Below are positions 10,002-21,479 of a stretch of DNA of 64,000 nucleotides, one piece after another (the first letter of the stretch is position 1; every line of letters starts with the position of its first letter). This DNA comes from Zygnema cylindricum. Lineage: Eukaryota > Streptophyta > Zygnematophyceae > Zygnematales > Zygnemataceae. The DNA lies in the NCBI GenBank assembly GCA_037447655.1, contig JBBHKE010002920.1, positions 83,120-147,119 on the forward strand, given 5' to 3'. A model generated the notes under the pieces. The model searched no databases. It was not told the origin of the DNA and was given only the letters and a program-made list of their open reading frames with translations. A program made the translations under genes and the position numbers.

Positions 10002-10748
10002 ATCTAGGGTTCCTATGTTTGACAAAACAGACTTCACTTATTGGGATTTAACGATGGAGGGATTGCTTTTCGAAAACCACTTATAGGGAATTGTTTCGGG
10101 ACAAGTGAGGTGTCCACCACCGAGATTTTAGGAACTCACTACGAAGATTCATTAAGGGCTTCCCAAAAAAACCAACTGTATTTCACATGCAACAGAAGGT
10201 GAAGGGAAAAATATTGCCATAGAAGAGGAAAAAAAGGAGAAGGATAATGGGACACCTATGGTGAGGGGAGGTAGGTTCTCCACCACATCTCCACTTAGAG
10301 GGGTTATAAGTAAAACTGAAGAAAATGATAGTAAAATTTGGGAGTATAAAAACACTAAAGTAAAACATCTCGTGCTTAGAAATGTGTCTAATTCCATAGC
10401 TTTCACTCTTTTGAATATAACCAAGTATTCTGAAATTTGGGAAACACAAAGTTAGATTTATAAAAGTGAGATAATTAAGAGGCAACAGTTAGTAAAACAA
10501 GAAATAGAGGACTATGTTTATAAAGGCGGTAACATAATAGAGTTTTGCAATGATATTGCACTGTTATATGTTGAGCTTGCTAGTGCGGGATATGTACAAT
10601 CTGAGGAGAGAAAGATTGATACACTACTCATGAAACTCCCGATTGAGAACAAAAACATCATTTGTCGTATGCAGGTAATGGATGGCTCCTCATGAACTTG
10701 GAGCTTTACCATGGAGATAATTCTTCTGAAGGAAACATTGGAGCTTTA
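10002..10748 (+). pseudogene. Element C gag, first part
   Basis: Begins with a copia gag N-terminus in broken frames (FDKTDFTYWDLTMEGLLF). An open piece at 10258-10455 has KHLVLRNVSNSIAFTLLNI and SEIWE, the usual copia gag helix region and similar to E gag near 15.75 kb. It continues through EIEDYVYKGGNIIEFCNDI to the insertion point at 10748, where element E interrupts the frame. Internal stops are present. Confidence 0.65.
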
Positions 10749-11796
10749 TGCAATTCTGTGTCTCCATTGGACTACAGAATACAGGAAGCCTCTAGATAGT
10801 TGTTAACTAGCCCACTTAAATCCACAGCCACTGCTTGCCAGGCAATCAAGCTGACAACTTGAATGCACCCCTGAGCAGCGTGGACTCCGTTGAGTCTGTA
10901 GGAAAAAGAATCTCTGAAAACGCCCAACCAGGCGATAAGTTATGAGGCAGTAAAAATGCCAATTTGTACAAACTCTCAAAGGGAGAGGTGACTACCTACC
11001 AAAATTTTCTAAGTCCTGATTCTCTCTAATAACTTCTATCTATTGAAGTACGGACCAATCAAATTACTGTACCGTACAAAAAAGTACTACTACCGGTGTA
11101 CCTTTTGTACGGCCTATGTACGACAAAGCTATTAAGCAGACGCTTATCCGCATTTCACTCGTCCGTACGTTCCTCGGAATTCCTATGACCGAATGTCATC
11201 TTTCCACGTGGCTTCAGGTCATGCCACGTCACAAAACGCCAAAGTAACCACTCCGGGATTTCGGCGATGATGTGCGCCGTTGGATTTTATGCAAAACGCA
11301 ATCTTAGCCGTAATAAATACTTGCGCGGCATTTGTTTTGTTGTCGAAACAAAATGCGTGGTATCCGTTTTGAATTACTATCGTACGACATACTTTCTAAA
11401 ACTGAATCTATGTACGCTGTAAACAGTTGTAGTTAAATGGATTTAATTCATCCGAACTATATATATACATCTATCACATACCATAGCACTCAGCATTGCT
11501 CCTAGTCTATTAAGATAAAGCTAGGATAAAGCTGACCGCTACCGGCCAACTTGACGGACTGAGGTACCAGGATCAAATCTCTGGTCCGTCAAGTATATTT
11601 TTAGTAACCTACTAAAAATAGCTGCCTGTTGAATTAAGGCAGCCATGGATCAACCACCCTCTCTAACCTTCAGTGACTACAACAAGTATGGGGGCTAGAG
11701 AGGGGAGGTGGAGGCAGGCTGTCCGTCCTTTTCTTTTCCTTTTATACAAGCATATTTAAACCTAGAAAATACTCTAGAAATCTATAAATTTCATCA
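10749..11796 (-). repeat. Element E 3' LTR
   Basis: TGCAATTCTGTG...TTTCATCA on the plus strand. It is followed by the minus-strand polypurine tract AAAATAAGGGGAG (11797-11809). Near-identical to 16140-17187. Contains the antisense tRNA-like module at 11523-11590. Confidence 0.9.
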
Positions 11797-11962
11797 CTCC
11801 CCTTATTTTTTAGTTTAATTTTAATTTTTCTTTCAACCCGCATTTTTCCCGACAATATTTTAATTTAGGAGAGAGCACACGTTTGGTCATCATGTCAGCC
11901 ACCATTTCTTCATTAGGTCTATACACAAGATTTAAAATTTTATTTTCAACTTTTTCTCTTAC

Positions 11963-13086
11963 CTACCTTAATCTTATGTCCATATGTTTTGCTTTGAAAT
12001 GGTTTTTTGGATTGGCTGAAATTGCGATTGCAGCTTGATTATCACAAAAGATTTCATGCACTCCCTTTTTCATGTATCTTATTTCTTGCAATAATGACTT
12101 CACCCATATTAGTTCTTTTACAGCAGAACAAGACGCCATATCCTCAGCCTCTATAGTAGACTGAGCGACCACCTTTTGTTGCTTACTGCTCCAACAGCAA
12201 ACACCTTCCCCCACATACAAAACATATCCAGAAGTGTATCATCTAAAAGGTGCATCCCCATAACTGGCATCACTCCAAGTGGTGATATCAGTGTGCTCCC
12301 CTCCCAAACGCAACCATAATTCTCTGGTTCCAACCAGATATCTCATTACTCTCTTGGTTGCCTCCCAATCTCTCTTTCTAGGATCGTTGAGACTCCTACT
12401 GAGGATTCCTACTGCTGCCGCTATGTCTGGCCTTGTACAGTTCATAAAGTAGAACAAACTTCCTACGACCTGTCTGTAAGGAATAGACTTCATAAACTCT
12501 CTCTCCTCTACACTCATCTGATCATCTAAGATTATCACTCCTCCTTCTACACTCCCATCACTTACCTTTTGTAAGTCCATGGGAGTTGTACAACTATTAG
12601 CTTTCTCCATTTGAAATTTCTCAAGCATATTTCCTATTGTTTCTTTCTAAGTGAGTCTTATGATCTTTTTACCCCTATCTCTTTCCATTTGAATTCCCAA
12701 AATATATCTCGCCTCCCCTAAATCTTTCATGTCAAATCTGCTTCTAAGATCTTTCTTCAACTTATTGATCTTTTCCAAAGACTTACTTAACACAAGCAGA
12801 TCATCGACATAAATTGCAATAAAGACCACACCATTCTTATCCTCAAACATATAGATAGAATCGTCAGAGCTGATCTTGATATATTTCCTAGACCAATAAG
12901 AAACTCATCTAGTTTCTTATTCCACTGTCTTGGAGCCTGCTTAAGTCCATATAAGGATTTTATGAGCCTGCAGACTTTACTCTCTTCTCCATTCTCCACA
13001 AATCCCTCTGGTTTCCTTATGAAGATTTCTTGTTCTAACTCACCATTGAGGAAGGCCTTCTTAATGTCCATCTGATGAATTTCCAT
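11963..13086 (-). pseudogene. Element E pol: reverse transcriptase C-terminal half and RNase H
   Basis: Four overlapping or adjoining open pieces. 12787-13086 has HQMDIKKAFLNGELEQ and LKQAPRQW. 12647-12850 has the catalytic YVDD and KDLGEARYILGIQMERD. 12239-12628 has IPYRQVVGSLFYFMNCTRPD and WSDASYGD. 11963-12220 has STIEAEDMASCSAVKELIW and FCDNQAAIAIS. A frameshift near 12880 and breaks near 12640 and 12225 separate them. The remaining 120 bp (to 11797) encode the pol C-terminus in another frame. Confidence 0.88.
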
Positions 13087-13100
13087 GTCTTCCGCTGCTG

Positions 13101-13855
13101 CTACACTAAGGAGAATCCTGACTGATGGGAAACAAACAACTGGGCGAATGTCTCCTCATAGTCAATCCCCTCCTTTTGGGTGAAACCCTTTGCCACCAAA
13201 CGAGCCTTATATCTTTCGATGGTATTGTCAGGGTTTAGTTTTAGTTTAAAGACCCATTTACACCCAATAGGTTTTTTGTCTGGAGGGCAATCCGCTAGTT
13301 CCCAGGTATTTGCTTCCATGATGGAAGCCATTTCATCATTTATGGCCCTGATCCATCTGTCCTTTTCTGGACTATTCACTGCCTCTAAGAATGACTGAAG
13401 CTCATCAAGATTTGATAGCTTAGTTACCTTGTGAGCCGCATGTTTCTCTTGTAGCCTTTTGCTGCTCCTTCTCCCCCCTTCAAATTCAGAAGCTGGAATA
13501 GAGGAAAGTCTTGGGTTCCTCCTTAGTGTCTCATGAGCTCCCCTATTCATGGAAGATGGTTCTAATTCCACTTCTTCTGTCTCCTCGAAATCTATGGGAA
13601 TATGTGGGGTATCTGGTAACTCTCTTGTATCTTGGTCTCCCCTTAATATGCAATCACAGTATCACTCATGTCCTTTTCGGGAAAAACAGAGTTCTCCTCA
13701 CTCTCGGACTCAAACTTGATTCTTATCTTCTTAGTATATTTAAAGGGGTAAATTGACTTTCCTTCATCCATGACAACTAGATGTTTTACTAGAATGATAT
13801 CCTGGTTTGCTAAGTCAAACACTCTATATCCATTAGCATCCTCATCATATCCCAC
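13101..13855 (-). pseudogene. Element E pol: integrase end and reverse transcriptase N-terminal half
   Basis: 13643-13855 carries the integrase C-terminal GYDEDANGYRVFD motif, directly after a stop that ends the upstream frame. 13101-13571 carries the linker and the RT start: MASIMEANTWELADCP, GCKWVFKLKLNPDN and RYKARLVAKGFTQKEGIDYE. Frame is lost at about 13110, so RT is not continuous. Confidence 0.85.
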
Positions 13856-13861
13856 AAAATA

Positions 13862-15451
13862 TCAAGGTTTTCCCTTAGCATCAAGTTTCCAGTTTTTCTT
13901 ATCCGTATCTAGACTGTAAACTTGACTACCAAAAACTTTAAGGTGAGAGATATCTGGTTTTCTTCCAACCCATCTCTCATAAGGGGTCATACCTTTGACT
14001 GCTGATGTGAGGACTTTATTTTTAATGTAATTGGCATAGTTCATGGCTTGAGCCCAAAATCTCTTTCCTATTTTCTTGTCAACAAACATATTGCATACAC
14101 TATCTCTTAGTGTTCGGTTTAACCTTTCTGCTACACCATTTTGTTCCGGATTATGTGGTACATTTTTTTGGTGTTGAACTCCCTCATCTCTTAAGTATTC
14201 CTCAAATTGGTTAGAGGTGTACTCTCCCCTATTATCACTCCTTATTCTCTTAATGGGGGTTCCATGCAACTTCTCACTCCAGGCTTTGTATTCTTTGAAG
14301 AAAGTTGGTGTTTTTGACTTTGTTTTTAGAAAATAAACTCTAGAGTATCTAGAGCAATCATCAGTGATTGTCAACATATATCTTTTCCCTCCAACTGAGG
14401 GTACCTTTGTTGGTCCCCATATATCTCTGTGGATCAAATCTAGTACTTTTTCACCCCTATATGTGGCGGCTTTAGGAAAAGGAAGTCTGTGAGATTTTCT
14501 TTCGGCACAACCACTACAATACCCCACCATTTCATTATCACTGAACTGAATGCCTTCTACCACCCCCAGCTTGTTCATCTCCCTCAACCTACCAAAATGC
14601 ACATGCCCCAACTGCTTATGCCAAATCATCAATTTTGGGACACCAACATAGTGAGCATTCTTCTTTTCATTACTAAGGTTAAGCTTAAACATTCCTTGGC
14701 TACCCTTATCTGCAGTGAAGTAAACTTCATCCCCATACTTGGCTGTAAAAACTCCCTTTCTAGTGAAAGTATCAAACTCTTTGTCATCTAACACAGATGT
14801 AGAAACAAGATTTTTACTCAGCTGAGGAATATAAAGCACATCTGAGAAAGTGAGAATAAAAGTCTTACCCCCCACTAAAAATTTCAGGTCAACTGATCCC
14901 ACTATATCTGTAGTAACAATTCTCCCATCTCCATACTCTATTTCTACAGTAGGGATTTTCTTTAGCTTAGTGAAGAGGTGCTTCTCACGACACATATGCA
15001 TAGATGCACCTGAGACGATGATCCATCCTTCCTGTGGAGCTTCCCAAATTGCTCCAAGGGCACACTTTTGTCTCCGTGGGATCTCCTTCTCCTCCAGACT
15101 CTCGTGAAGAAGAAGCTCCCCATCCTCCTCAAAGGACTCGTCCTCAGTGTCTCCTGTCACCTTTGTGACCAAAAGTGTATTTTTCTTCCCTCCGGAAGAA
15201 CCTCCTCCTTGGTTCTCTTTGAGACTCAGCTCCGCCTGTTTGGCACAATCCGCAATAAAATGCCCTGGCTTTTTGCAAAAATTGCATAGGCCCTTTGCGG
15301 GCCTTGGTCCTCCAGGTTGGACTATTTCTCCTTTGTATGGTTTTTCCGGTTCCGGTCTCCACCTATCCCCTCCGGCAGCTAGAGCTTGAACGCTCTTTCC
15401 ACCTCCCCTAACCTCCATGGTATTTTCTTGCACAAGTACCATCCTGACCAC
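13862..15451 (-). CDS. Element E gag end, protease and integrase
   Basis: 529 residues open. The CX2CX4HX4C zinc knuckle (CNFCKKPGHFIADC) is near residues 57-70. The protease region reads GWIIVSGASMHMC (about 148-160), so the catalytic Asp of the DSGA motif is Val and the enzyme should be dead. GAG-pre-integrase WHKQLGHVHFGRL and zinc Cys pairs follow. The integrase catalytic residues are present: HRDIWGP, IRSDNRGEY (Gly changed to Arg) and PEQNGVAERLNRTL. The frame ends at a stop after WKLDAKGKP. Confidence 0.9.
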   Translation of the reverse strand: MVRMVLVQENTMEVRGGGKSVQALAAGGDRWRPEPEKPYKGEIVQPGGPRPAKGLCNFCKKPGHFIADCAKQAELSLKENQGGGSSGGKKNTLLVTKVTGDTEDESFEEDGELLLHESLEEKEIPRRQKCALGAIWEAPQEGWIIVSGASMHMCREKHLFTKLKKIPTVEIEYGDGRIVTTDIVGSVDLKFLVGGKTFILTFSDVLYIPQLSKNLVSTSVLDDKEFDTFTRKGVFTAKYGDEVYFTADKGSQGMFKLNLSNEKKNAHYVGVPKLMIWHKQLGHVHFGRLREMNKLGVVEGIQFSDNEMVGYCSGCAERKSHRLPFPKAATYRGEKVLDLIHRDIWGPTKVPSVGGKRYMLTITDDCSRYSRVYFLKTKSKTPTFFKEYKAWSEKLHGTPIKRIRSDNRGEYTSNQFEEYLRDEGVQHQKNVPHNPEQNGVAERLNRTLRDSVCNMFVDKKIGKRFWAQAMNYANYIKNKVLTSAVKGMTPYERWVGRKPDISHLKVFGSQVYSLDTDKKNWKLDAKGKP

Positions 15452-16139
15452 TATATTCCACTTTCATGAACTATTAGTCATTTCTTGTACTCGGTACACT
15501 TAGTTCTCATACTCGTCTGGTAACTTCATGATGAGAGTGTTTACTTTCATTTTCATTGTGCTTGTCTAACCAGCACTTTCCATCTCCATATACAAACAAG
15601 AAATATCATTGCAATAATCTAACATCTTTCCTCCTTTGTACGTGTAACTCACTAGCTTTTGTTCAGCCAACTAAAGCTCCTGAATGGTACCAGCTCTATA
15701 GATCTCCATCAAAATTTCCCACAACTCCTCGGCCTTCTAAATATTAAGGTGAGAGGTGGCCAATGCTTGAGTGAGATGCCTTAGAATGAAGTTCTTGGCA
15801 GCCATGTTTATGTCTTCCCACATTTGAACATCGTTCTCCACAGTCTTCACGGCCGCCGCTCCTGGTTCCATGGCAATAGGGGTGAGGGGTGTCTCCTTCC
15901 CTTTCCCCTTTTCGGACACACTGTTATCCCCATCATCTGCCTCCTCCACGGAAGCATTCGCTATTGCATAAAATCTTACTCCTTGAAATCCAAGCGGAGT
16001 TCCCAAAGGTAGACGTTTCACTTGTCCACTGACGATACCCCAGTATCATTTTTCACACAAAGCTCCCATCATCATGACTTTCCAATAGATGAACCCAGAT
16101 CCATTGAAATTGGGCACGTTAGAGGGTGGGCCCATAACC
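15452..16139 (-). pseudogene. Element E gag N-terminal and middle part
   Basis: Gag can start at an ATG about 16 bases inside the LTR (MEDTELQ) and read through the primer-binding site (VMGPPSNVPNFNG). It soon meets a stop. 15737-16021 is open (WEDINMAAKNFILRHLTQAL), matching element C gag. 15452-15736 is in broken frames. Confidence 0.7.
16125..16139 (-). other. Element E primer-binding site
   Basis: Minus strand GGTTATGGGCCCACC, immediately inside the 5' LTR. It is a perfect 15-base complement of GGTGGGCCCATAACC, the anticodon arm of plant initiator tRNA-Met as I recall it. Confidence 0.75.
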
Positions 16140-17187
16140 TGCAATTCTGTGTCCTCCATTGGACTACAGAATACAGAAAGCCTCTAGATAGTTGTTAACT
16201 AGTCCACTTTAACCCACGGCCACTGATGGCCAGGAAATCAAGCTGACAATCTGAATGCACCCTTGTACAGCCTAGACTCCCCTGAGTCCGTAGGAAAAAG
16301 AATCTCTGAAAAGCCCAACCAGGCGATAAGTTATGAGGCAGTAAAAATGCCAATTTGTACAAACTCTCAAAGGGAGAGGTGACTACCTACCAAAATTTTC
16401 TAAGTCTTGATTCTCTCTAATAACTTCTATCTATTGAAGTACGGACCAATCAAATTACTGTACCGTACAAAAAAGTACTACTACCGGTGTACCTTTTGTA
16501 CGGCCTATGTACGACAAAGCTATTAAGCAGACGCTTATCCGCATTTCACTCGTCCGTACGTTCCTCGGAATTCCTATGACCGAATGTCATCTTTCCACGT
16601 GGCTTCAGGTCATATCACGTCACAAAACGCCAAAGTGACGACTCCGGGATTGCGGTGATGATGTGCGCCGTTGGATATTTTGCGAAACGCAATCTTAGCC
16701 GTAATAAATACTTGCGCGGCATTTGTTTCATTGTCGAAACAAAATGCATGGTATCCGTTTTGAATTACTATCGTACAACGTACTTTCTAAAACTGAATCT
16801 ATGTACGCCGTAAACAGTTGTAGTTAAATGGATTTAATTCATCCAAACTATATATATATATCTATCACATACCATAGCACTCAGCATTGCTCCTAGTCTA
16901 TTAGGATAAAGCTACGATAAAGCTGACCGCTACCGGCCAACTTGACGGACAAAGGTACCGGGATCAAATCTCTGGTCCGTCCAGTATAATTTTAGTAACC
17001 TACTATAAATAGCTACCTGTTGAACTAAGGCAGCCATGGATCAACCACCCTCTCTAACCTTCAGTGACTACAATAAGTATGGGGGCTAGAGAGGGGAGGT
17101 GGAGGCAGGATGTCCGTCCTTTTCTTTTCCTTTTATACAAGCATATTTAAACCTAGAAAATACTCTAGAAATCTATAAATTTCAACA
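16140..17187 (-). repeat. Element E 5' LTR
   Basis: Pairs with 10749-11796, same length, with few differences. On the element strand it begins TGTTGAAATTTATAG and ends GAATTGCA. Contains the antisense tRNA-like module at 16920-16985. Confidence 0.9.
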
Positions 17188-17442
17188 CTTTGTAGGGGAA
17201 GTGTCGGGGTGAATGCATTTACAATTGGTGGTGATTGGCAGAAGCGTGAAGAGAGGAACGGTGGTGACGAGCGGAAGCGTGATGAGAGGAAGAAAGACAA
17301 AGGTAAACCTTATCAAAACTTCGATGGAAAGAGAGGGAGAGGAAAAGAAAGGGGAGCTTTGAAAAAGGGGGTTTGCTTCTTTTGTAGGGAACCGGGTCAT
17401 TATATAGAGGAATGCCCTTCTTTGCAAGAACTTAGAAGTTAG
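17188..17442 (+). CDS. Element C gag, second part with zinc knuckle
   Basis: Continues the C gag frame after the E insertion. A strongly charged Lys/Arg/Glu/Gly-rich stretch is followed by the CX2CX4HX4C zinc knuckle CFFCREPGHYIEEC and a stop shortly after. No protease motif follows. The zinc knuckle identifies it as a nucleocapsid-type gag. The charged stretch is like the basic tail of element A gag. Confidence 0.75.
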   Translation, partial: LCRGSVGVNAFTIGGDWQKREERNGGDERKRDERKKDKGKPYQNFDGKRGRGKERGALKKGVCFFCREPGHYIEECPSLQELRS

Positions 17443-18354
17443 AATGTGAAAGAGGAGGAACAAGGGGAAGAAAAGAAAGAGGACGAAAATATGTTGGAGC
17501 TTCTTCGGATCGGTAGAATGGGGAAGACTGAATAGCACACAAATTCCACGGAAGCAACAGTGCGCTTTTGGAGGTATAAGGGAAGTAAAGAAAAGGAGAT
17601 ACTTGAAGGAGTTAAAAATGTTGAGGATATTTTCATAGATATTTTGGAAACAAAAAACTGGTCGGAAAGGGAGACTTCAACGAATTCCGAAGTAAAGGGA
17701 GAGAAAACTGGTTGGAAAGGGAAACTTCAACGAATTCTGAAGTAAAGGGAGAAGTAAGTCTACAGAGGGCTTCAAAGGATAAAAGGAGAAGAGGAATATT
17801 TGATTAAAAGTTTACGGGAGGAGAAATATTTTTTTTGGAATAAAAATAGAAAATGATAGTGGATAGAATTCGGTGGGAGAGAGTGTAGAAAGTTAAGAAA
17901 ATGGGGAAGTTATCTTGGACAAAGATATAAGTTCAGAAGATGTAGATTTGATTCGTAACTTAGTGGGGACACTTGTTTTTTGGAAATATTTGGGGGGTAA
18001 TGGATTCGGCATCACTGATGGGAGTGATGTCATTTATGAAAGTGTGCCAATAAAAGGATTAGCATCTGGGTGTGTGTTGCATATTGGAGATGGGGCTAGC
18101 AAAAAGGGAAATTAGATTTCGTGTGGATGGAAAAGAAATGAGGTGGATAAAATCTTTGCTCGGATTTATGAAAAGTGGGATTCTAAATAAAATACGTGAT
18201 GCAATTATTTCTTGGTTCATCTCATGCCTTGTTTTAAATACCCAAGTATTCTCTCAAAGTTTTATGAAAGGAAAAGGAAAAGAAAGAAAAAAAAAGGGCG
18301 TTTGTTTGCTTGTGTGTGGGAGTTGAAAGGAAATAGACTAGAATATAAAGGGAG
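17443..18354 (+). other. Element C post-gag region of unknown function
   Basis: No pol. It holds a tandem duplication of about 51 bp (17655-17755) and short open readings. One at 17560-17745 is Lys-rich. One at 17915-18115 contains FGITDGSDVIYE and GCVLHIGDGAS and matches no family I recognise. It ends at the polypurine tract AAAGGGAG before the 3' LTR. Confidence 0.5.
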
Positions 18355-19511
18355 TGTTGATATTTGAGTATTTTCTAGGTGTGTATTAGGATAGAAAAAG
18401 AGCAGAGGCAGTCTGCCTCTGACTCCCTTATCTAAGCCCCCATACTTGTTGTAGTCACTAAAGGCTGGATAGAGAGCTAGGATCATGGCAGCCTGAGTTC
18501 TCCAGAGAGACAGGTAGTACAAATTATGAGGTTCGTCAAAAAGATTGACATACGCAAGACTTGATCCTTGTACCCGCGGTCAGTCAAAGTAGCCGTTAGC
18601 TCTAACCGTTATGTTTAGGAAAAGTAGTAGAATATAGGGGTTTGACAAATATCTAAAGAGTTATACGTATACTAGTTCGTTTAACGGGAAAAAAATACAT
18701 AGTACATGGATACAATTTTAAATAGTACGGAGTACGGTTTTATGTCTCAAACGGATACCGCACATTTGTTTCAACCGCAAAACAAATACGGCGCTTTTCT
18801 TTTCAACGGCTAGAATTATATCCGGTTTTGATCGGACGGCCATGATAGGCACCGCGATCATGGAATAAATTCATTTGGCTTGTTATAGTCATCGCCAGGT
18901 CAAGTGACACGTGGCATGATAACATTGGTTTGCAACAACTCCGAAAATTGCGGGAACAAATCCGGATATGACATGTGTCCACATTTTGGCCATGTCGTAC
19001 GATGGTCGTACAGAAAGTACACCGGCACCTGTACTTTCTGTACGACACAGTAAATTGATTGGTGACGTACGTCAGTAGATAGAGTTTTAGAGGAGAGATA
19101 GGACTCAGAAAATTGTGGGTAGGTAGTTGCCTCTCCCAGAGGGCCTCTTGTATAAAAGGCAAACTTTGGCCAGCCATATCAATTTACTTGACCATTTTCA
19201 GGGATTTTTTTTGCTGCAAACTCAAGGGAGTCCACGCTACGCATGGGTGTAGTCGGTCAGAGTTTTTGCCTGCCAGGGTGGCTGCATTTCTAATGGAAAG
19301 TCACAGTGGGTGAATGTGTCTAAAACTCATATTCTAACTTTGCATTATGTGGTGGAACTGAGCACACACAAAGTCTTATTTCACAAAGGTGAAGCTAAAA
19401 TGGGGATCTGTCAAGGGGTCAATCATTTGGGTTTATATGAACTTGAAGTCGGCACTACCTAGATTAGCTTCTTTTGGATCTGCGCTTTCTCTGGCAGCAC
19501 ACAAAATTTCA
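18355..19511 (+). repeat. Element C 3' LTR
   Basis: Starts TGTTGATATTTGAGTATTTTC after the polypurine tract and probably ends AATTTCA at 19511. The first part is homologous to the E LTR read on the opposite strand (GAGTATTTTCTAGG and the CCCATACTTGTTGTAGTCACT block). The last 165 bp match the end of the left LTR-like region. Confidence 0.65.
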
Positions 19512-20287
19512 TAATAATCTTACAAAAGCGCCTGATGAGCTTTCTTCGGTGAAAAACCGCCAATTATAATTAACTTGTATCTTAATAAGTGGTTTTTTTT
19601 CGTTTAACATTCAATTATAATTAGTAGTTTTACTAATAAGAGGTTTTTTTGACATTTGATCTAAGTAAAAGCATCCTTATTAGACTTATGTCCCAATATT
19701 ACAATGCATTAATTTTAATAATGCTATCTACCGGGCACCTTATTAAGATTAAGGGTCCTTATTTAACGTCACAAAACGTTCGTTCTCCCCGCGAACGACA
19801 AGGAAATAAATCAATCACGTAGTTTAATATACGTTATGTGAAACGATACATAAACATAGAATACCTTCCATTATAGTTTCGTTCATTATACAATAAAAAT
19901 CTGAATTGAATGAACATATTAAAATTGTACGGTTACGTAGCGTTATAATGTAGCGGCGATTTACAACCCAATGCATTGAATCGACTACATGACTCGACAA
20001 TGTACATTTGGCCTATGTTGTCCTCGCACCTTTTTAACTGTTATCAATTGACCGTGCGCAAAACAATTGCTTATTGGAATCATGAATGAACTTAAGTGAA
20101 AGTACATAAACCCGTATAATTCGACACATTTTACTCGAAACCTATTTAAGTGTATAATTATGAAAGGCGTAATGATTGTATATCCGCTAACCCAAAATAT
20201 AATTGTTTATTTTTACGTTGGAAGGACGCGACGTCGTACGGATTGTCAAAATTTGTACTTTTACCTATTTTAACGTCTAAGCTATGA
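19512..20287. other. AT-rich intergenic stretch
   Basis: No gene recognised. Two similar AT-rich segments around 19560-19660 (AATTATAATTA with nearby G3T7 runs) suggest a decayed repeat. Confidence 0.5.
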
Positions 20288-21300
20288 TTGGTGGATCATG
20301 CATACCTAAAACTAGTGTTGGGTATCGAGGACCAGTTGCCAATATTCGATATATATATCAAATTTCAGGTACCCGATAATCAATATATCACTTCGATATA
20401 TCGAATTTCAAATTATCGCGATATATCGCCGATATATCGTATCGTCGATATATCGAGGCTTTTTAAAAAAAAAAAAATCTTGCAAATTGCTATTGCTGCT
20501 AATACTACTCCTGCTGCCATTACTAGTGCAGTAGTGCTACATGGTAGTACTAGCTACTACTTATGCCATACTAGTGCTGTTGCCATTAATAGTGCAGTAC
20601 TGCTACCTAGTAGTACTAGCTACTACTTATGCCATACTAGTACTAGTTGCAGCTGCTATAACTAGGTGCACCTGCAGCCAGAACTGGTGTTACTGCACCT
20701 GCTAGTACTAGCTTACTGCTGCTGTTAGTACTAGCTTACTGCTGCTACTGTTAGAACTAGCTTACAACTGTTGCTAGTACTAGCTTATTGCTGCTGCTAC
20801 TGTTGGAACTAGCTTACAACTGTTGCTAGTACTAGCTTATTGCTGCTGCTAGTACTAGCTTACAGCCGCTGCTGCTATTACAGCTGCTGCTGCTAGTACT
20901 AGCTTACAGCTGCTGCCAGTAGTACTAGCTGCTGCCTGTAGTACTACCTGTTGGCAATGTTATTGTAGCAGGTCGTACTACCTAATGCTACTCCATTCAA
21001 TCAAAATAATAATAAGATTTTACAATTTGTACACTTCAAAAAATAATTAATAATAAAAAGAATAGAAATTCACATTTTATACACTTTGAAAAATAATAAA
21101 TAAAAATAATAATAAAAACTCACATTTTGTACACTTCATAAAATAATTAATAAAAATAAGAATAAAATTTCACATTTTGTACACTTCATAAAATATTGAA
21201 TAAAAAAAATGATAAAAGTTCACATTTTATACACATAAAAAATTAATAGATTTTTTTTTTTTTTAAATTAACATTTTGTACACTACATAAAATAAATAAT
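20288..21300. repeat. hAT-related terminal and subterminal repeat fragment, no transposase
   Basis: Opens with GTTGGGTATCGAGG, resembling hAT ends, and a cluster of CGATATATCG palindromes (20350-20455). A degenerate TAGTACTAGC/TGCTGC tandem repeat follows (20500-20960). Next comes an array of about 60-bp units built on TTCACATTTTGTACACTTCATAAAATA (20985-21300). The last two modules recur at 59590-60060, next to the hAT transposase at 60.5 kb. I infer a truncated or non-autonomous copy of that family. Confidence 0.55.
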
Positions 21301-21479
21301 AACAACAGACGGTGTTATCTCTCATAGGCGCCAAATTGTTCAGCAAAGAGGATAGTGATTACAAAAATAACAAGTTTGTAAGTGTGAATACAATCCTAAG
21401 AATTGCATAATCTGCTCTCCCTAATTTGAATTATAGCGAGGGAAGGAATCGACCCACTAAGGCTGTTTTTGTTGACGAG

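Larger units (their letters stand above)
10749..17187 (-). mobile_element. Copia element E, full-length gag-pol, nested in C
   Basis: 6439 bp on the minus strand, with two 1048-bp LTRs (10749-11796 and 16140-17187), gag, protease, integrase, RT and RNase H. The 5-bp flanks are CTTTA (10744-10748) and CTTTG (17188-17192), a target duplication with one change. Removing E restores continuity of element C gag. Stops and frameshifts in RT and RNase H, and a lost protease aspartate, show it is inactive. Confidence 0.92.
9116..19511 (+). mobile_element. Copia-like element C (gag-only, plus strand), split by element E
   Basis: Plus-strand element made of an LTR-like left region (9116-9986), primer-binding site, gag in two parts (10002-10748 and 17188-17442), about 0.9 kb of unknown sequence, polypurine tract (ATATAAAGGGAG, about 18343-18354) and 3' LTR (18355-19511). 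The gag reading frame and the copy of the target site join exactly when E is removed. Without E the internal part is only about 1.9 kb and has no pol, as in TR-GAG-type non-autonomous elements. Its 3' LTR and gag are related to those of E. Confidence 0.7.

Noticed and set aside
20288-20665. 125-codon protein-coding gene
   Set aside because: It runs over GATATATCG palindromes and a TAGTACTAGC tandem repeat. Composition is that of the repeat.
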